Positions 32,014 through 43,644 of a DNA stretch of 64,000 bases are shown here, piece by piece. Each line of letters opens with the position of its first letter. Within the stretch, counting starts at the first letter, position 1. Both the position numbers and the translations under genes were made by a program. Source of the stretch: Actinobacillus indolicus (GTDB lineage Bacteria; Pseudomonadota; Gammaproteobacteria; Enterobacterales; Pasteurellaceae); NCBI RefSeq assembly GCF_901764975.1, contig NZ_CABFKH010000011.1, positions 1 through 64,000 of the forward strand. Reading direction: 5' to 3'. The notes under the pieces are model-generated. The model worked only from the letters and a program-made list of their open reading frames with translations. It was not told the origin of the DNA and did not search any database.

Positions 32014-33864
32014 TTAATATGTTTCTTTATCTCTCAACAAATGTACATTCCCCTTACGGCGTAAGAAGCCTGAACGGTCGAAGTATTCGATCAGTTGTAC
32101 GGTCACTTTACGCCCATATTGAATTTCATCTCTAAGCTGATTTACCGAAATTTCGCCGTGTTGTTCAATGAAATTTTTGATGAGTTGAGCAAATGCACTG
32201 ATCTGTTCGTGTAATAAGAAACGGTCTTTGACAATCGGCACTAAATAGCCCAACTTCCCTGCTTTATATAGCAAGTTACGCATTTCAGTTTCGTCTATGG
32301 AGAGTTCGGAAGCAATATCTCTCACCCATAAGGCTTGATTGGTTCGTTCAAATAGCGGTCGGATTTCTGCCCAAATTTGCAATTCGGCATCGCTGAACTC
32401 AATTCGGTGTGTCGGGGTATGGATCCAACCGCGAGTTTGTGCCAAGGTTTTATTTGAAATTAGATCGTCAATTAGGGCAAAGGCAAGTTGTTCCGGCAGC
32501 TCTAGCGTGGCAATACGATGTAAACGAGCTTTTGTGACCCCAAGTTGATCGCTATGCTGTTGGTGATACTCTTCGAGCTTCGCTACAATGTGTTGTTGGA
32601 TCTGGGTTTTAAATGCCCCATTAAATAGGTGATTAGCATTAAGATAGTAATCGGATTGCTCCGCCAACTTTTCTAAATCACGAATAAAAATCTGTTCTGC
32701 CCACAGTAGTTGGGTTAAATTCACCGCTTTATGTTGCAGATAGAGTGCAATACGTTCTTGATAGCTCGTGCAGTTAGCTAACTGTGAGAGATAACTCAAG
32801 CGTGCTTCGCTACGTTTATGGCGTTTCGGTGAGTGGATTTCGATCACCTCTGCACCGGCAAGGGTTTGACTGTCGTCGCCACTACGCAAAATAAGTTTGT
32901 CTTCTAAAGCAATGTGCAACGGCGTATCTAAAATCAGCTCGGCTATCGCTGTATCATCAGCAAGGCATTGGCTTCTATCCAGTAAATTTAACTTGGCGGT
33001 AGTGTGGCTGGCAAAGTGATAGAGATGCACAACGCTGTTTTCTTTTAAGGCTTGGGCTGTTGCTAGGCGAACAGTAATGCGGTCGCAAGCGAATTGGGGA
33101 TCTTGCTGTGTAATCCAGTCACCACGCTCAATCTGCTCTTTTTCTACATTGGCGATATTTAAGGCTAAACGTTGCCCAGCTACCCCGATTGACGCTTCGT
33201 TATTTTGGGCGTGAATGTTTTTTATCCGCACTTTCTGACCGCTTGAGAGATAAAATTCATCACCGATAGCTACTTTCCCTGCGACCGCAGTCCCCGTAAC
33301 CACCAAACCTGCACCTTTCACATTAAATACACGGTCAATCGCATAGCGGAACGGTTTATCTATTTGTGTGCTTTGGTGATTAAGGCTGATCAGATAGTGC
33401 TTTAACGGCTCAATTCCCTCGCCTGTCTGAGCCGAAGTCACAAAGAAATGTGCCGAAGCTAAAAACGGATAACGCTGTTTTAATTGTTCGATCAGTTGGG
33501 TGGTACGAGTAGCTTCCACTCTGTCTGCTTTGGTGAGTACAACAATAATCTGCTTAAAATTCAACAGGCGAAGAATGGCAAGATGCTCTTCAGTCTGTGG
33601 TTTAATCCCTTCTTCTGAAGATATCACCAACAAAGCGTGTTGGATACCGCCAAGACCTGCCAGCATATTAGACAGAAATTTTTGGTGGCCTGGAACATCA
33701 ATAAAACCCAAAATATCATTTTCAATCGGCAAATAAGCATAGCCAAGATCAATCGTCAGCCCCCGTTTTTTCTCTTCTGGCAAGTGAGCGGTGTGAGTTC
33801 CCGTTAAGGCGTGTAAAAGTGATGTTTTGCCGTGATCGACGTGTCCTGCGGTGACGATGATCAT
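32014..33864 (-). CDS. selB: Selenocysteine-specific elongation factor SelB
   Basis: Delivers Sec-tRNA to UGA codons marked by a SECIS hairpin. It has 616 residues. The N-terminal EF-Tu-like GTPase has GHVDHGKTS (7-15), DVPGH and TKAD. C-terminal winged-helix repeats, for SECIS RNA binding, span about 390-616. It starts 4 bp inside the selA end, so the two are translationally coupled. No selenoprotein gene lies in the window. Confidence 0.95.
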   Translation of the reverse strand: MIIVTAGHVDHGKTSLLHALTGTHTAHLPEEKKRGLTIDLGYAYLPIENDILGFIDVPGHQKFLSNMLAGLGGIQHALLVISSEEGIKPQTEEHLAILRLLNFKQIIVVLTKADRVEATRTTQLIEQLKQRYPFLASAHFFVTSAQTGEGIEPLKHYLISLNHQSTQIDKPFRYAIDRVFNVKGAGLVVTGTAVAGKVAIGDEFYLSSGQKVRIKNIHAQNNEASIGVAGQRLALNIANVEKEQIERGDWITQQDPQFACDRITVRLATAQALKENSVVHLYHFASHTTAKLNLLDRSQCLADDTAIAELILDTPLHIALEDKLILRSGDDSQTLAGAEVIEIHSPKRHKRSEARLSYLSQLANCTSYQERIALYLQHKAVNLTQLLWAEQIFIRDLEKLAEQSDYYLNANHLFNGAFKTQIQQHIVAKLEEYHQQHSDQLGVTKARLHRIATLELPEQLAFALIDDLISNKTLAQTRGWIHTPTHRIEFSDAELQIWAEIRPLFERTNQALWVRDIASELSIDETEMRNLLYKAGKLGYLVPIVKDRFLLHEQISAFAQLIKNFIEQHGEISVNQLRDEIQYGRKVTVQLIEYFDRSGFLRRKGNVHLLRDKETY

Positions 33865-35246
33865 AGTTCCTCCAACATAAAAATAAGCGCCTCAAACTCC
33901 GCCACACTTCGCACATCTAGCCACATCTTTTGTTGTGCAAAACGGGCAATAATTGGGTTTGGATAGGCTTTAAACTGTTTTTCTAATTCAAGTAAATCGC
34001 TCTGTTTGTCTGCTGAAATAGTTACGGCAAACGATGGGATTTTTTCTGTCGGTAACGCCCCACTGCCGATTTGAGCTTCACTCGGTTCAATTTGCAAAAG
34101 ATAACGACAATCTAACCGCTTACTTAATGCCACTTTTAAGCATTCTGCTTTCTGTTGCAAGCAATCAAGGGATTGTGTTAGCAAGTGCAACGTAGGTAGC
34201 TCGTCCGTTAAACGATCAGGGAAAAGATAGTGGCGTAGCGTGGCTTCTAAGCCTGATAAAATCACTTTATCACAACGTAAAACTCTTTTGAGTGGGTGCT
34301 GTTGAAGCTGATCGATAAAGGCTTTTTTCCCAACGATAATCCCAGCTTGTGGTCCGCCAAGTAGTTTATCCCCTGAAAACGAAACTAAATCCACACCTGA
34401 AGCGACTTTTTGTTGCACCATCGGCTCGGCAGGTAGGTTTAGGGCTTGCATATCGGTAAGCGAGCCACTGCCTAAATCGCTAATCACAGGCAGATTAAAC
34501 TCTTGCCCTAATGCCACTAACTCTTCTTCGCTCACACTCGAAGTAAAACCTTGAATTTGGTAATTACTGGTGTGAACTTTCATTAAAAATGCGGTATTTT
34601 CGTTGATTGCGTTGCGATAATCTTTTAAATGGGTGCGGTTTGTCGTACCCACTTCAACCAGTTTACACCCTGCTTGAGCCATAATGTCAGGGATACGGAA
34701 AGCACCGCCGATCTCAATTAATTCGCCACGAGAGATAATCACTTCTTTGCCTTGAGCAAAAGTCGCCAACATTAACAATACGGCGGCGGCATTATTATTT
34801 ACCACGCAAGCCGCTTCCGCTCCAGTCAGCTGTTGCAACAGCTCCGAAATATAGAGATCTCGGTGACTGCGTTTACCTGCTTCAATATCAAACTCCAACG
34901 CCACATTATTTCGCATTGCATCGGTGGCGGCTGAAATCGCTTGTTCTGACCACAAGCCACGCCCAAGATTGGTATGCAAAACCGTTCCCGTTAGATTAAA
35001 TACTCGCTTCATTTTAACTTGAGCAAGGCTTTGCAAGCGGTGAGTTAATTCGTTAAAAAGCGTATTTTCCGTTTGTAGAAAGTCAGGCAGACTTTGATGT
35101 TGCTGAATATGTTGGCGAGCTTGTTCAATCAACAAACGAGCTTGAGTAACAAAGGCTTGATGTCCGAATTGTTGAATTAAATCAGCACCTTGTGGTGTTT
35201 TTAGCAGTTTATCAATCGCAGGGATTGAACGAAATAGTGATTGCAT
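33861..35246 (-). CDS. selA: L-seryl-tRNA(Sec) selenium transferase
   Basis: PLP enzyme that converts Ser-tRNA(Sec) to Sec-tRNA(Sec). It has 461 residues, the usual length. The PLP-lysine motif [14 protein letters not shown] and the [14 protein letters not shown] segment are diagnostic. First gene of selAB, divergent from the tRNA-Sec gene 64 bp away. A USS-like TTTGCAAGCGGT lies inside the gene near 35029. Confidence 0.96.
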   Translation of the reverse strand: MQSLFRSIPAIDKLLKTPQGADLIQQFGHQAFVTQARLLIEQARQHIQQHQSLPDFLQTENTLFNELTHRLQSLAQVKMKRVFNLTGTVLHTNLGRGLWSEQAISAATDAMRNNVALEFDIEAGKRSHRDLYISELLQQLTGAEAACVVNNNAAAVLLMLATFAQGKEVIISRGELIEIGGAFRIPDIMAQAGCKLVEVGTTNRTHLKDYRNAINENTAFLMKVHTSNYQIQGFTSSVSEEELVALGQEFNLPVISDLGSGSLTDMQALNLPAEPMVQQKVASGVDLVSFSGDKLLGGPQAGIIVGKKAFIDQLQQHPLKRVLRCDKVILSGLEATLRHYLFPDRLTDELPTLHLLTQSLDCLQQKAECLKVALSKRLDCRYLLQIEPSEAQIGSGALPTEKIPSFAVTISADKQSDLLELEKQFKAYPNPIIARFAQQKMWLDVRSVAEFEALIFMLEEL

Positions 35247-35310
35247 AGCAGAAATCCGTCAGAAATTTTGCACAATTCTAATAAATTCAGTAGAATAGTG
35301 CCACTTTTTC

Positions 35311-35405
35311 GGAGGTGTGTCATATCCGGTGATGTGGCAGGACTTCAAATCCTGTTGAGGACGCCAGCGTTCTCGGGTGGGTTCAACTCCCATACGCCTC
35401 CGCCA
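35311..35405 (+). tRNA. selC: tRNA-Sec (anticodon TCA)
   Basis: 95-nt gene with the UGA-reading anticodon TCA at 35345-35347 in the loop CTTCAAA. The 8-bp acceptor arm GGAGGTGT pairs with ACGCCTCC, the variable arm is long as in serine-type tRNAs, and discriminator G plus encoded CCA are at 35402-35405. The D arm and GTTCAACTC T-loop match bacterial tRNA-Sec. It is divergent from selAB, its biosynthetic partners. Confidence 0.96.
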
Positions 35406-35430
35406 ACTTACTTATCTACTTGTTACTTAT

Positions 35431-35895
35431 CTAAATTAGCTCTCCACAACAATGTTTAAATTTCTTTCCTGAACCACAAATACAAGGTTGTTTCATTGTC
35501 GGTAGTGGCACAGTAGGATCAACAAAATACCAACGCCCATCAATTTTGACAAAAAGCGATAATTCGTGGTGAGCTTGTGTTCCTTCTGGCGTGTTGAAAT
35601 AAGCTTTAAATTCAACCGTACTATGAATTTTACTGATGTTGGGTTTATGAGCGACAATGTCTAATCCAGCCCAGTGTGTACTTTCTCCCCAGCTTTTCAT
35701 TGCAGCTTGATCAAGTAACTTCTGCTGGCTAGGGACGGTCGTTTGCACGATATAATCAATGTTGACTTGTGTATAAGCTGAATAGCGTGAACGCATCAGC
35801 TGTTCGGCAGTCATAGGTAATTGCTCACCTAGATGAAAAGGCTGACAACATTGGTGATAAGGTTGATTGGATTGGCAAGGGCAAAGTGATGACAT
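35431..35895 (-). CDS. ychJ: YchJ family SEC-C metal-binding protein
   Basis: 154 residues with a SEC-C zinc motif at each end: CPCQSN-x-CC near the N-terminus and [13 protein letters not shown] at the C-terminus, flanking an NTF2-like middle domain. Function is not established. It faces the tRNA-Sec gene and has no close cotranscribed neighbour. Confidence 0.88.
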   Translation of the reverse strand: MSSLCPCQSNQPYHQCCQPFHLGEQLPMTAEQLMRSRYSAYTQVNIDYIVQTTVPSQQKLLDQAAMKSWGESTHWAGLDIVAHKPNISKIHSTVEFKAYFNTPEGTQAHHELSLFVKIDGRWYFVDPTVPLPTMKQPCICGSGKKFKHCCGELI

Positions 35896-35938
35896 AGTTT
35901 GATTTGTAAAAAATTGAAGAAAAGTGACCGCTTGTTTC

Positions 35939-35970
35939 TATTAAAAGGGCGAACACATTGGTTCGCCCTT
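35939..35970 (-). terminator. yidC terminator
   Basis: 10-bp stem AAGGGCGAAC / GTTCGCCCTT (35945-35954 and 35961-35970) followed on the minus strand by TTTTAATAG. Confidence 0.8.
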
Positions 35971-35991
35971 GATCAGATTAATTTACTGAGT

Positions 35992-37632
35992 TTATTTTTT
36001 TACACGAGTGTGTAAACCTTTTTTCTCTAGGTTACGATAAATCAACCATTGTTGTGCAATCGTAATTAAGTTTGATGTTAACCAGTAAAGCACTAAGCCA
36101 GATGGGAACCATAAGAAGAATACGGTGAAGATAACTGGCATAAAGTTCATCACTTTTTGTTGCATTGGGTCTGCGATTGGTGTCGGTGACATTTTTTGCA
36201 ACAAGTACATTGAACCACCCATTAATAATGGAAGAATGTAGTAAGGGTCTTGTGCTGATAAGTCTTGAATCCAGCCAAAGAATGGTGCGTGGCGTAATTC
36301 AACGGCTTCCATAAAGGTCCAATATAATGCGATGAAAATTGGCATTTGAAGAAGAATTGGTAAGCAACCGCCCATCGGGTTTACTTTTTCTTCTTTATAC
36401 AGTTTCATCATCTCTTGGCTCATACGCTGACGGTCGTCACCGAAACGTTCACGCATTTCTTGAATACGTGGCTGTAACATACGCATTTTCGCCATTGAGG
36501 TATATTGAGCTTTGGTTAATGGGTAAAGAATTGTTTTTACCACAATGGTGACACCAATAATTGCTAAGCCCCAGTTCGTTACAATGCTTTGAATAAAGGT
36601 AAGTAACCAGAAAAGTGGTTTGGCAATAAACCATGCCCAACCGTAATCTACGGTTAAATCAAAGTTATTCGCGGCTTGTGCCATCGCTGCTTGATCTTTT
36701 GGACCTGTCCATAAATGGCTCGTAATCGTCGCTTCGCTATTTGGTGCAACTTGTGTTACTGGACCACGATAGCCGATAGTGCCTACACCGTTTGCGGTAC
36801 GAGTATAAAGGTTATTTTCAGCATCTTGGTTTGGAATCCATGCAGAGACGAAGTAGTGTTGCAAAATAGCTGCCCAACCTGCTTTGGTATCAATAGAAAG
36901 GTTAGCTTTTGCCATTTCTTCAAAACTGTATTTTTTATAATTTACTTCAGATGAAGAATAAGCACCACCAGTGTAAGTTGGCATCGCTAAGTTACCTGAA
37001 CTTTCCACTAAAGAGTGTTTAAGTTGTCCGTAAGGTTGAACTTCTACGGTTTCTGCTGAGCCATTTTTGATGGTGTAGTCTACTGCAACATCGTAGCTAC
37101 CACGTTTTAGCGTAAAGGTTTTGGTATAAGCTACACCATCTTTTTCAAAGGTTAATGGAACAGCAATTTCGTTTTGACCTTCTGCTAAAGCAAATTTGTC
37201 GGCAGTTGTTTGGTATTGTGCACGACCTGCATTGGTATCAATACCGTTTTTACCCACTAAGCCACTTTGTGCAACATAAAGGACTTTGTCGTTGCTTTGT
37301 AATAACGCAAACGGCGTATTTGAGTCTAATTCTGCGTTATATTTTAATAAGTCAGAATCAACAACATCACCACCTAATGTATCTACGGTTAAACGTAATA
37401 CATCAGTTTCAATCGTGATGGTTTTACCTTTAGTTGATTGATCATTGATCGATGCAGCATTGGATGAAGATGGGACATCGCCCGATTGATTTGCAACTTG
37501 TTGTGCTTGAGCTTGAGCCATCGCTTGTTTTTGTGCTTGGATCTCAGGATTGTAATCCTGTTGCCACTGCGTAAAAATCAAGAACGAAACAAGCAACAAA
37601 CCCATAATCAGTAAACTACGGTTTGAATTCAT
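35992..37632 (-). CDS. yidC: Membrane protein insertase YidC
   Basis: Inserts inner-membrane proteins alone or with SecYEG. ATG 37632 gives 546 residues: an N-terminal transmembrane helix (about 7-24), a large periplasmic domain (about 55-340), and the conserved five-helix core with [10 protein letters not shown] and GGCLPILLQ. The C-terminus is basic (HTRVKK). An upstream in-frame start at 37689 would add 19 residues and lacks support. It sits next to ychJ and tatA, not in the usual rpmH-rnpA-yidD-yidC cluster. Confidence 0.95.
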   Translation of the reverse strand: MNSNRSLLIMGLLLVSFLIFTQWQQDYNPEIQAQKQAMAQAQAQQVANQSGDVPSSSNAASINDQSTKGKTITIETDVLRLTVDTLGGDVVDSDLLKYNAELDSNTPFALLQSNDKVLYVAQSGLVGKNGIDTNAGRAQYQTTADKFALAEGQNEIAVPLTFEKDGVAYTKTFTLKRGSYDVAVDYTIKNGSAETVEVQPYGQLKHSLVESSGNLAMPTYTGGAYSSSEVNYKKYSFEEMAKANLSIDTKAGWAAILQHYFVSAWIPNQDAENNLYTRTANGVGTIGYRGPVTQVAPNSEATITSHLWTGPKDQAAMAQAANNFDLTVDYGWAWFIAKPLFWLLTFIQSIVTNWGLAIIGVTIVVKTILYPLTKAQYTSMAKMRMLQPRIQEMRERFGDDRQRMSQEMMKLYKEEKVNPMGGCLPILLQMPIFIALYWTFMEAVELRHAPFFGWIQDLSAQDPYYILPLLMGGSMYLLQKMSPTPIADPMQQKVMNFMPVIFTVFFLWFPSGLVLYWLTSNLITIAQQWLIYRNLEKKGLHTRVKK

Positions 37633-37986
37633 TTTTAGTTCTCTAATGTTAAAGTGGAGTGAGAAAATCTCACCATGAAAAGTTTGCATTTTAATATAGG
37701 TTACTCAACTCTCCAATGCCTTTTACAAGATAGTCATTGGATTTTCATGAATTTTATGAAAAAAGCATTGTCTCTTTTGAAATAGGTATATTCAACTGCA
37801 TATAAAACAAACAGAATTTGTTGTAAATAAAGTAATTAATGAAGTGAAATAGTGTGATGTATCACACATTTTGAAGATTTACTTCCTTTTCTTATAAAGA
37901 AATTCGACAAAATTCGTGTTTTCATCAGTGAAAACTCGTATAATCGACACACTTTCCATTTATTCATTTTTAAGAGGGTACACACA
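37633..37986. promoter_or_regulatory. Divergent yidC / tatA intergenic region
   Basis: 354 bp with no convincing gene; no yidD or rnpA reading frame is present. It must hold divergent promoters for yidC and tatABC. A 16-bp palindrome GTGTGAT-GT-ATCACAC (37852-37867) resembles CRP half-sites, but its 4-nt spacing is too short for CRP; its role is unknown. Confidence 0.45.
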
Positions 37987-38211
37987 ATGGGTGGTATTAG
38001 CATTTGGCAATTAGCCATTATCGTTTTACTTGTCGTTTTATTATTCGGAACAAAGAAACTGCGTAACTTAGGTTCAGACTTAGGTGAATCAGTAAAAGGC
38101 TTTAAAAAAGCAATGAATGATGACAAAGCAAAAGATGCTGAATTTGAAAAAGTAGAGCAAAAACAAGCAGAATCTACTGAACAAAAAGCAAAAGACAAAG
38201 AGCAGGCATAA
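37987..38211 (+). CDS. tatA: Sec-independent translocase subunit TatA
   Basis: Pore-forming Tat component, 74 residues: one N-terminal transmembrane helix ([21 protein letters not shown]), the FG hinge, an amphipathic helix ([20 protein letters not shown]) and a charged tail. First of tatABC; GAGGGT lies before the ATG. Confidence 0.95.
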   Translation: MGGISIWQLAIIVLLVVLLFGTKKLRNLGSDLGESVKGFKKAMNDDKAKDAEFEKVEQKQAESTEQKAKDKEQA

Positions 38212-38214
38212 TCC

Positions 38215-38787
38215 GTGTTTGATATAGGTTTTTCTGAATTAGTGTTGGTGTTTGTGGTGGGCTTAGTCGTACTAGGCCCCAAACGCCTACCGATTGCCAT
38301 CCGTACGGTAATGGGATGGGTTCGCACTATTCGTGGGTTAGCGGCAAATGTTCAAAACGAGCTTTCTCAAGAACTAAAACTGCAAGAGTTGCAAGAGAGC
38401 ATTAAGAAAGCAGAAGCCTTGAATTTAAGTAAGTTATCCCCTGAATTGAGCAAAACCGTAGAAGAACTCAAACAGTCAGCACAACAAATGCAAGCAAACT
38501 TGGACTCGGCGAAAGGGCAAATTGAAAGCCTAACCCAAGAACAAGTGAATGAAATTCAAACTAAGATCGAGCAAGAGAGCCAACAACTTTCAGCAAATGC
38601 AAAAACAGAGCAAGATTTGCAAAAAACGGAGCAAAACGTACCGCTTGATGAGCAACCACTCTCAGCGGAAAAAATTGCAGAACTTGCAGAGGCAGATGAA
38701 GAAAAATTGATGGCATATTATCCACCAGATGATGATCTTGCGACGGTTGAGCCGAAAACGAAACAGGATAAACAGAATGTCAGTTGA
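38215..38787 (+). CDS. tatB: Sec-independent translocase subunit TatB
   Basis: Tat receptor subunit, 190 residues from GTG 38215, 3 bp after tatA. The N-terminal helix [22 protein letters not shown] has the conserved Glu and Gly-Pro hinge. A long Gln/Glu-rich helical and disordered tail follows, containing USS-like sequence around 38615-38650. It overlaps tatC by 11 bp. Confidence 0.94.
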   Translation: MFDIGFSELVLVFVVGLVVLGPKRLPIAIRTVMGWVRTIRGLAANVQNELSQELKLQELQESIKKAEALNLSKLSPELSKTVEELKQSAQQMQANLDSAKGQIESLTQEQVNEIQTKIEQESQQLSANAKTEQDLQKTEQNVPLDEQPLSAEKIAELAEADEEKLMAYYPPDDDLATVEPKTKQDKQNVS

Positions 38788-39526
38788 AGAATCTCAACCC
38801 TTGATTAGCCATTTAGTTGAACTACGTAACCGCTTATTGAAAGCGGTTATTTGTATCTTAGTGGTGTTTTGTGCCCTCGTTTATTGGGCAAATGATATCT
38901 ATACTTTACTTTCAAATCCGCTGACGGAGAGATTACCTGAAGGGGCAACGATGATTGCCACCAACGTGGTCACACCGTTTTTTACACCGATTAAATTAAC
39001 AGCGATTGTGGCGGTATTCCTTTCCGTGCCTTACATTTTATACCAAGTTTGGGCATTTGTTGCGCCAGCTTTGTATAAACATGAAAAACGTTTGGTTTAT
39101 CCGTTACTCATTTCAAGTTCTCTTCTGTTTTATGTAGGTGTTGCTTTTGCTTATTATGTTGTATTTCCTTTGATTTTTGGGTTTCTTACAACAACAGCAC
39201 CAGAAGGGGTTGTAATGGCAACAGACATTAATAGCTATTTAGATTTTATTCTCACGATCTTCTTAGCTTTTGGGGTTTGTTTTGAAGTACCAGTGGCAAT
39301 TATTCTTCTCTGTTGGTCAGGTGTCACCACCGCTGAAGATTTAAAGGCAAAACGTCCTTATATTATTGTAGGGGCATTTGTGATTGGAATGATACTTACA
39401 CCGCCAGATATGTTCTCTCAAACTTTACTCGCAGTACCAATGTGTTTACTGTTTGAAGTTGGCGTGATTGTTTCCCGCTTTTATCAACCTAAAGATGATG
39501 ATGCGGAACAAGCAACATCGGAATAA
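38777..39526 (+). CDS. tatC: Sec-independent translocase subunit TatC
   Basis: Core membrane receptor for twin-arginine signal peptides, 249 residues from ATG 38777 inside the tatB end. Six transmembrane helices; [15 protein letters not shown] and FEVPVAI are conserved family motifs. Last gene of tatABC. Confidence 0.96.
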   Translation: MSVEESQPLISHLVELRNRLLKAVICILVVFCALVYWANDIYTLLSNPLTERLPEGATMIATNVVTPFFTPIKLTAIVAVFLSVPYILYQVWAFVAPALYKHEKRLVYPLLISSSLLFYVGVAFAYYVVFPLIFGFLTTTAPEGVVMATDINSYLDFILTIFLAFGVCFEVPVAIILLCWSGVTTAEDLKAKRPYIIVGAFVIGMILTPPDMFSQTLLAVPMCLLFEVGVIVSRFYQPKDDDAEQATSE

Positions 39527-39531
39527 TCTAA

Positions 39532-39555
39532 AAGGTGGGCTAATGCTCACCTTAT
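39532..39555 (+). terminator. tatABC terminator
   Basis: AAGGTGGGC / GCTCACCTT stem (one G-T pair, tetraloop TAAT) followed by ATTTTCATTTT. Confidence 0.75.
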
Positions 39556-39566
39556 TTTCATTTTAA

Positions 39567-40637
<1,071 letters not shown>

Positions 40638-40650
40638 TCATCATAAAGTT

Positions 40651-40684
40651 AAATGCCCAAGGCTTATCACCTTGGGCATTTATT
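40651..40684 (+). terminator. Terminator hemB / glmS
   Basis: AAATGCCCAAGG / CCTTGGGCATTT (40651-40662 and 40670-40681) and T-rich; serves convergent genes on both strands. Confidence 0.9.
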
Positions 40685-42517
40685 TTATTCTACGGTCACG
40701 GATTTCGCTAAGTTACGTGGTTGGTCAACATCTGTGCCTTTGATTAAAGCGACATGATAAGACAATAATTGTAATGGTACTGCATAGAAGATCGGCGCTG
40801 TTACATTATCGACTTTCGGGAAGGTTAATACCGTATAACCTTCTTGGCTACTAAATCCTGCTTCGCTATCAGCAAAGACATACATTTGGCCACCACGCGC
40901 ACGCACTTCTTCAATATTTGATTTCACTTTTTCGAGTAAATCATTTTCTGGTGCAACCACAATCACAGGCATATCCGCATCAATTAATGCTAATGGGCCG
41001 TGTTTCAATTCGCCTGCTGCATAAGCTTCAGCGTGAATATAAGAAATCTCTTTTAATTTCAATGCAGATTCCATTGCGATAGGGTAGAACTCACCACGAC
41101 CTAAGAAGAGCGTATGGTGTTTCTCTGCAAAGTCTTCTGAAAGTTTTTCGATATCTTTATCAAACACTAACGCACTTTCAATTTGTGCTGGTAAGCGTTG
41201 TAAAGATTTCACAATTTCTGTTTCTTGTTCAGCAGACACATTGCCTTTTAAGCGTCCTAATGCGGCTGTTAAAAGTAGTAAACAGGTTAATTGTGTTGTA
41301 AATGCTTTGGTTGAAGCAACGCCCACTTCCACACCTGCACGGGTCATAAAGGCAAAGTCAGATTCACGCACAAGGGAAGAGCTTGCAACGTTACAAATCG
41401 TCATTGCCGCCATAAAGCCAGATTCTTTGGCTAAACGTAATGCCGCTAAAGTATCCGCCGTTTCGCCCGATTGTGAAATCGTTACTAATAAGCTATTTGG
41501 ACGAGTCACAAATTTACGGTAACGGAATTCAGAGGCGATTTCGACATCACAAGCCACACCTGCAATAGATTCAAACCAGTAACGAGCCACCATACCTGCG
41601 TTGTAAGATGTACCACAAGCAACGATTTGAATATGTTCAACTTTCTTTAAGATCTCTTCTGCATTGTTGCTGATCGCTTCAATATTTACTTTACCGTTCG
41701 CAATACGTCCTTCTAAAGTATTCATAATTGCCACTGGCTGTTCAAAAATCTCTTTTTGCATATAGTGGCGATATTGACCTTTATCCGCAGCATCAGATTC
41801 AAAGTTACCTTCGTGAACTTCACGCTCTACTTTTTCACCTTCACGGTTATAGATATCGACGGTACGACGAGTGATTTCTGCTACATCACCTTCTTCAAGG
41901 TAGATAAAACGGCGAGTTACGCTTAATAATGCAAGCGGGTCGGAAGCAAGGAAATTTTCCCCAACACCTAAACCGATCACTAGTGGGCTACCTGAACGAG
42001 CAACCACTAAATGCTCTGGCTCATCTTGGTTCATTACCACTGTTCCATAAGCACCACGAAGCTGTTTGACTGCTTTTCTTACTGCATCAAGCAAGTTTGG
42101 CGTTGTGCGAAACTCCCATTCCACTAAATGTGCAATCACTTCGGTATCCGTTTGAGATTGGAACACATAACCACGTTGTTGTAATTCAGCACGAAGTTCT
42201 TCGTAGTTCTCAATAATACCGTTATGAACGACGGCAATTTTGCCTGAACGATGCGGGTGTGCATTCACCTCTGACGGCTCACCATGTGTTGCCCAACGGG
42301 TATGTGCAATCCCTGTGCCGCCTAAAAGTGGGGTTGCTTCAAGTGCTTCATCTAAGAATTTCACTTTACCTACACGGCGAACGATTTGTAAATTATGATC
42401 GTTCCCTAAAACTGCCACACCAGCCGAGTCATAACCACGGTACTCTAAACGGTGTAAACCATCGACTAAAATTTCTGCGACATCACGTTGTGCTACTGCA
42501 CCTACAATTCCACACAT
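40685..42517 (-). CDS. glmS: Glutamine-fructose-6-phosphate aminotransferase
   Basis: First committed step to UDP-GlcNAc, making GlcN6P from fructose-6-phosphate and glutamine. It has 610 residues. The mature N-terminal Cys (MCGIVGAV) is the glutaminase nucleophile; two SIS domains follow ([20 protein letters not shown]). The C-terminus ends KSVTVE. It lies downstream of a DeoR regulator on the same strand. GlmS makes the substrate that NagB removes. Confidence 0.97.
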   Translation of the reverse strand: MCGIVGAVAQRDVAEILVDGLHRLEYRGYDSAGVAVLGNDHNLQIVRRVGKVKFLDEALEATPLLGGTGIAHTRWATHGEPSEVNAHPHRSGKIAVVHNGIIENYEELRAELQQRGYVFQSQTDTEVIAHLVEWEFRTTPNLLDAVRKAVKQLRGAYGTVVMNQDEPEHLVVARSGSPLVIGLGVGENFLASDPLALLSVTRRFIYLEEGDVAEITRRTVDIYNREGEKVEREVHEGNFESDAADKGQYRHYMQKEIFEQPVAIMNTLEGRIANGKVNIEAISNNAEEILKKVEHIQIVACGTSYNAGMVARYWFESIAGVACDVEIASEFRYRKFVTRPNSLLVTISQSGETADTLAALRLAKESGFMAAMTICNVASSSLVRESDFAFMTRAGVEVGVASTKAFTTQLTCLLLLTAALGRLKGNVSAEQETEIVKSLQRLPAQIESALVFDKDIEKLSEDFAEKHHTLFLGRGEFYPIAMESALKLKEISYIHAEAYAAGELKHGPLALIDADMPVIVVAPENDLLEKVKSNIEEVRARGGQMYVFADSEAGFSSQEGYTVLTFPKVDNVTAPIFYAVPLQLLSYHVALIKGTDVDQPRNLAKSVTVE

Positions 42518-42588
42518 AAATTTGTTTTCCTAATGTTTGTTTAGCATTGATAGCGAAGCTATCGGTATCATATTAAAAATCTCACCTT

Positions 42589-42622
42589 ACAAGCGGTCAG
42601 ATTTCATTAACTTTTTGCAATA
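42589..42622 (+). other. Apl-type DNA uptake sequence
   Basis: ACAAGCGGTC core at 42589-42598; the tail CTTTTTGCAA overlaps the last codons and stop of the DeoR gene (reverse strand), so the USS contributes its AKS C-terminus. Confidence 0.78.
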
Positions 42623-43368
42623 ATCACTTCAACCCCGAGTGATTCAATCTGCATTTTTACGTCAGGATCAAGTTGATCATCCGTAATTAATTTATCAATT
42701 TGTTGCCATTTCAATTCAAGGTTCGGCATTTTGCGCCCAATCTTTTGCGATTCAATCAGCACAATCACTTCCCTTGAGACTTCCGCCATGACTTGACTTA
42801 AACCCACCAATTCATTAAACGTGGTTGTGCCACGAGCGAGATCCAAGCCGTCTGCGCCGATAAAGAGCTGGTCAAAATCATAGGAACGTAGCACATTTTC
42901 TGCGACCTTTCCTTGAAAGGACTCTGAGCGAGCGTCCCAAGTTCCACCAGTCATTAATACCGTCGGCTCACATTCTAATGTCGTTAATTCACTCGCTAAG
43001 GCAAGGGAGTTGGTCATCACGACTAAGCCTGAATGATGTAACGCTTTGACTAAAGCCCCTGTTGTGCTACCGCTATCAATAATAATCCGATTATGTTCCC
43101 GAATCTGATTGGCAGCACTATGAGCAATGGCTAACTTTTGTTTCGAAAGATTTTCTTGTGAATCATCAATTAATTCTGAAGGTAACTTAATCGCCCCACC
43201 ATAACGGCGCAATAAAAAACCGCTCTCTTCTAAGGCGGTTAAATCCTTGCGAATCGTGACTTCTGATGTTTCGAATAATTGCGCTAAAGACTCCACACTG
43301 ACTTCACCTTGTTCTTGTACGATATTGACAATGATCTGACGGCGTTGTTGGGTGTTTCGTTTTGACAC
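42607..43368 (-). CDS. DeoR/GlpR family transcriptional regulator
   Basis: 253 residues: N-terminal winged helix-turn-helix (about 5-60, with EVTIRKDLTALEESGFLLRRYGG) and the C-terminal DeoR sensor domain with DSGSTTGAL for a phosphosugar effector. Located directly upstream of glmS on the same strand, 89 bp apart, it is a good candidate to control glmS in response to an amino-sugar phosphate, as proposed for GlmR-type regulators in Vibrio/Shewanella. The target is inferred from position only. Confidence 0.85.
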   Translation of the reverse strand: MSKRNTQQRRQIIVNIVQEQGEVSVESLAQLFETSEVTIRKDLTALEESGFLLRRYGGAIKLPSELIDDSQENLSKQKLAIAHSAANQIREHNRIIIDSGSTTGALVKALHHSGLVVMTNSLALASELTTLECEPTVLMTGGTWDARSESFQGKVAENVLRSYDFDQLFIGADGLDLARGTTTFNELVGLSQVMAEVSREVIVLIESQKIGRKMPNLELKWQQIDKLITDDQLDPDVKMQIESLGVEVIIAKS

Positions 43369-43644
43369 TTTTTACTCCAATTATCTTTCGTTTCGAAAAA
43401 AACTGGCGCATTATAAGGGAGTAAAATCGGAAAATAAAGTAGTGTTTATGATTTTTTAGGCAGATTAATGGGAAGATTTGTGCTACTATCATCAAAACTA
43501 AGTGCTAGATGCATTTTACATTCAGTTTATTATATCGTTATTAGTTTAGAACGAATCACATTTCCCAACCGTTATCTATCTTTCTGAATTTACATTTCAA
43601 TAATAAAAACAATAACTTAACAATTTAATTAAGAGAATTATATT

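Noticed and set aside
37852-37867. GTGTGAT-GT-ATCACAC as a CRP site
   Set aside because: The half-sites are 4 nt apart, not 6, so it does not fit CRP; recorded only as an unexplained palindrome.
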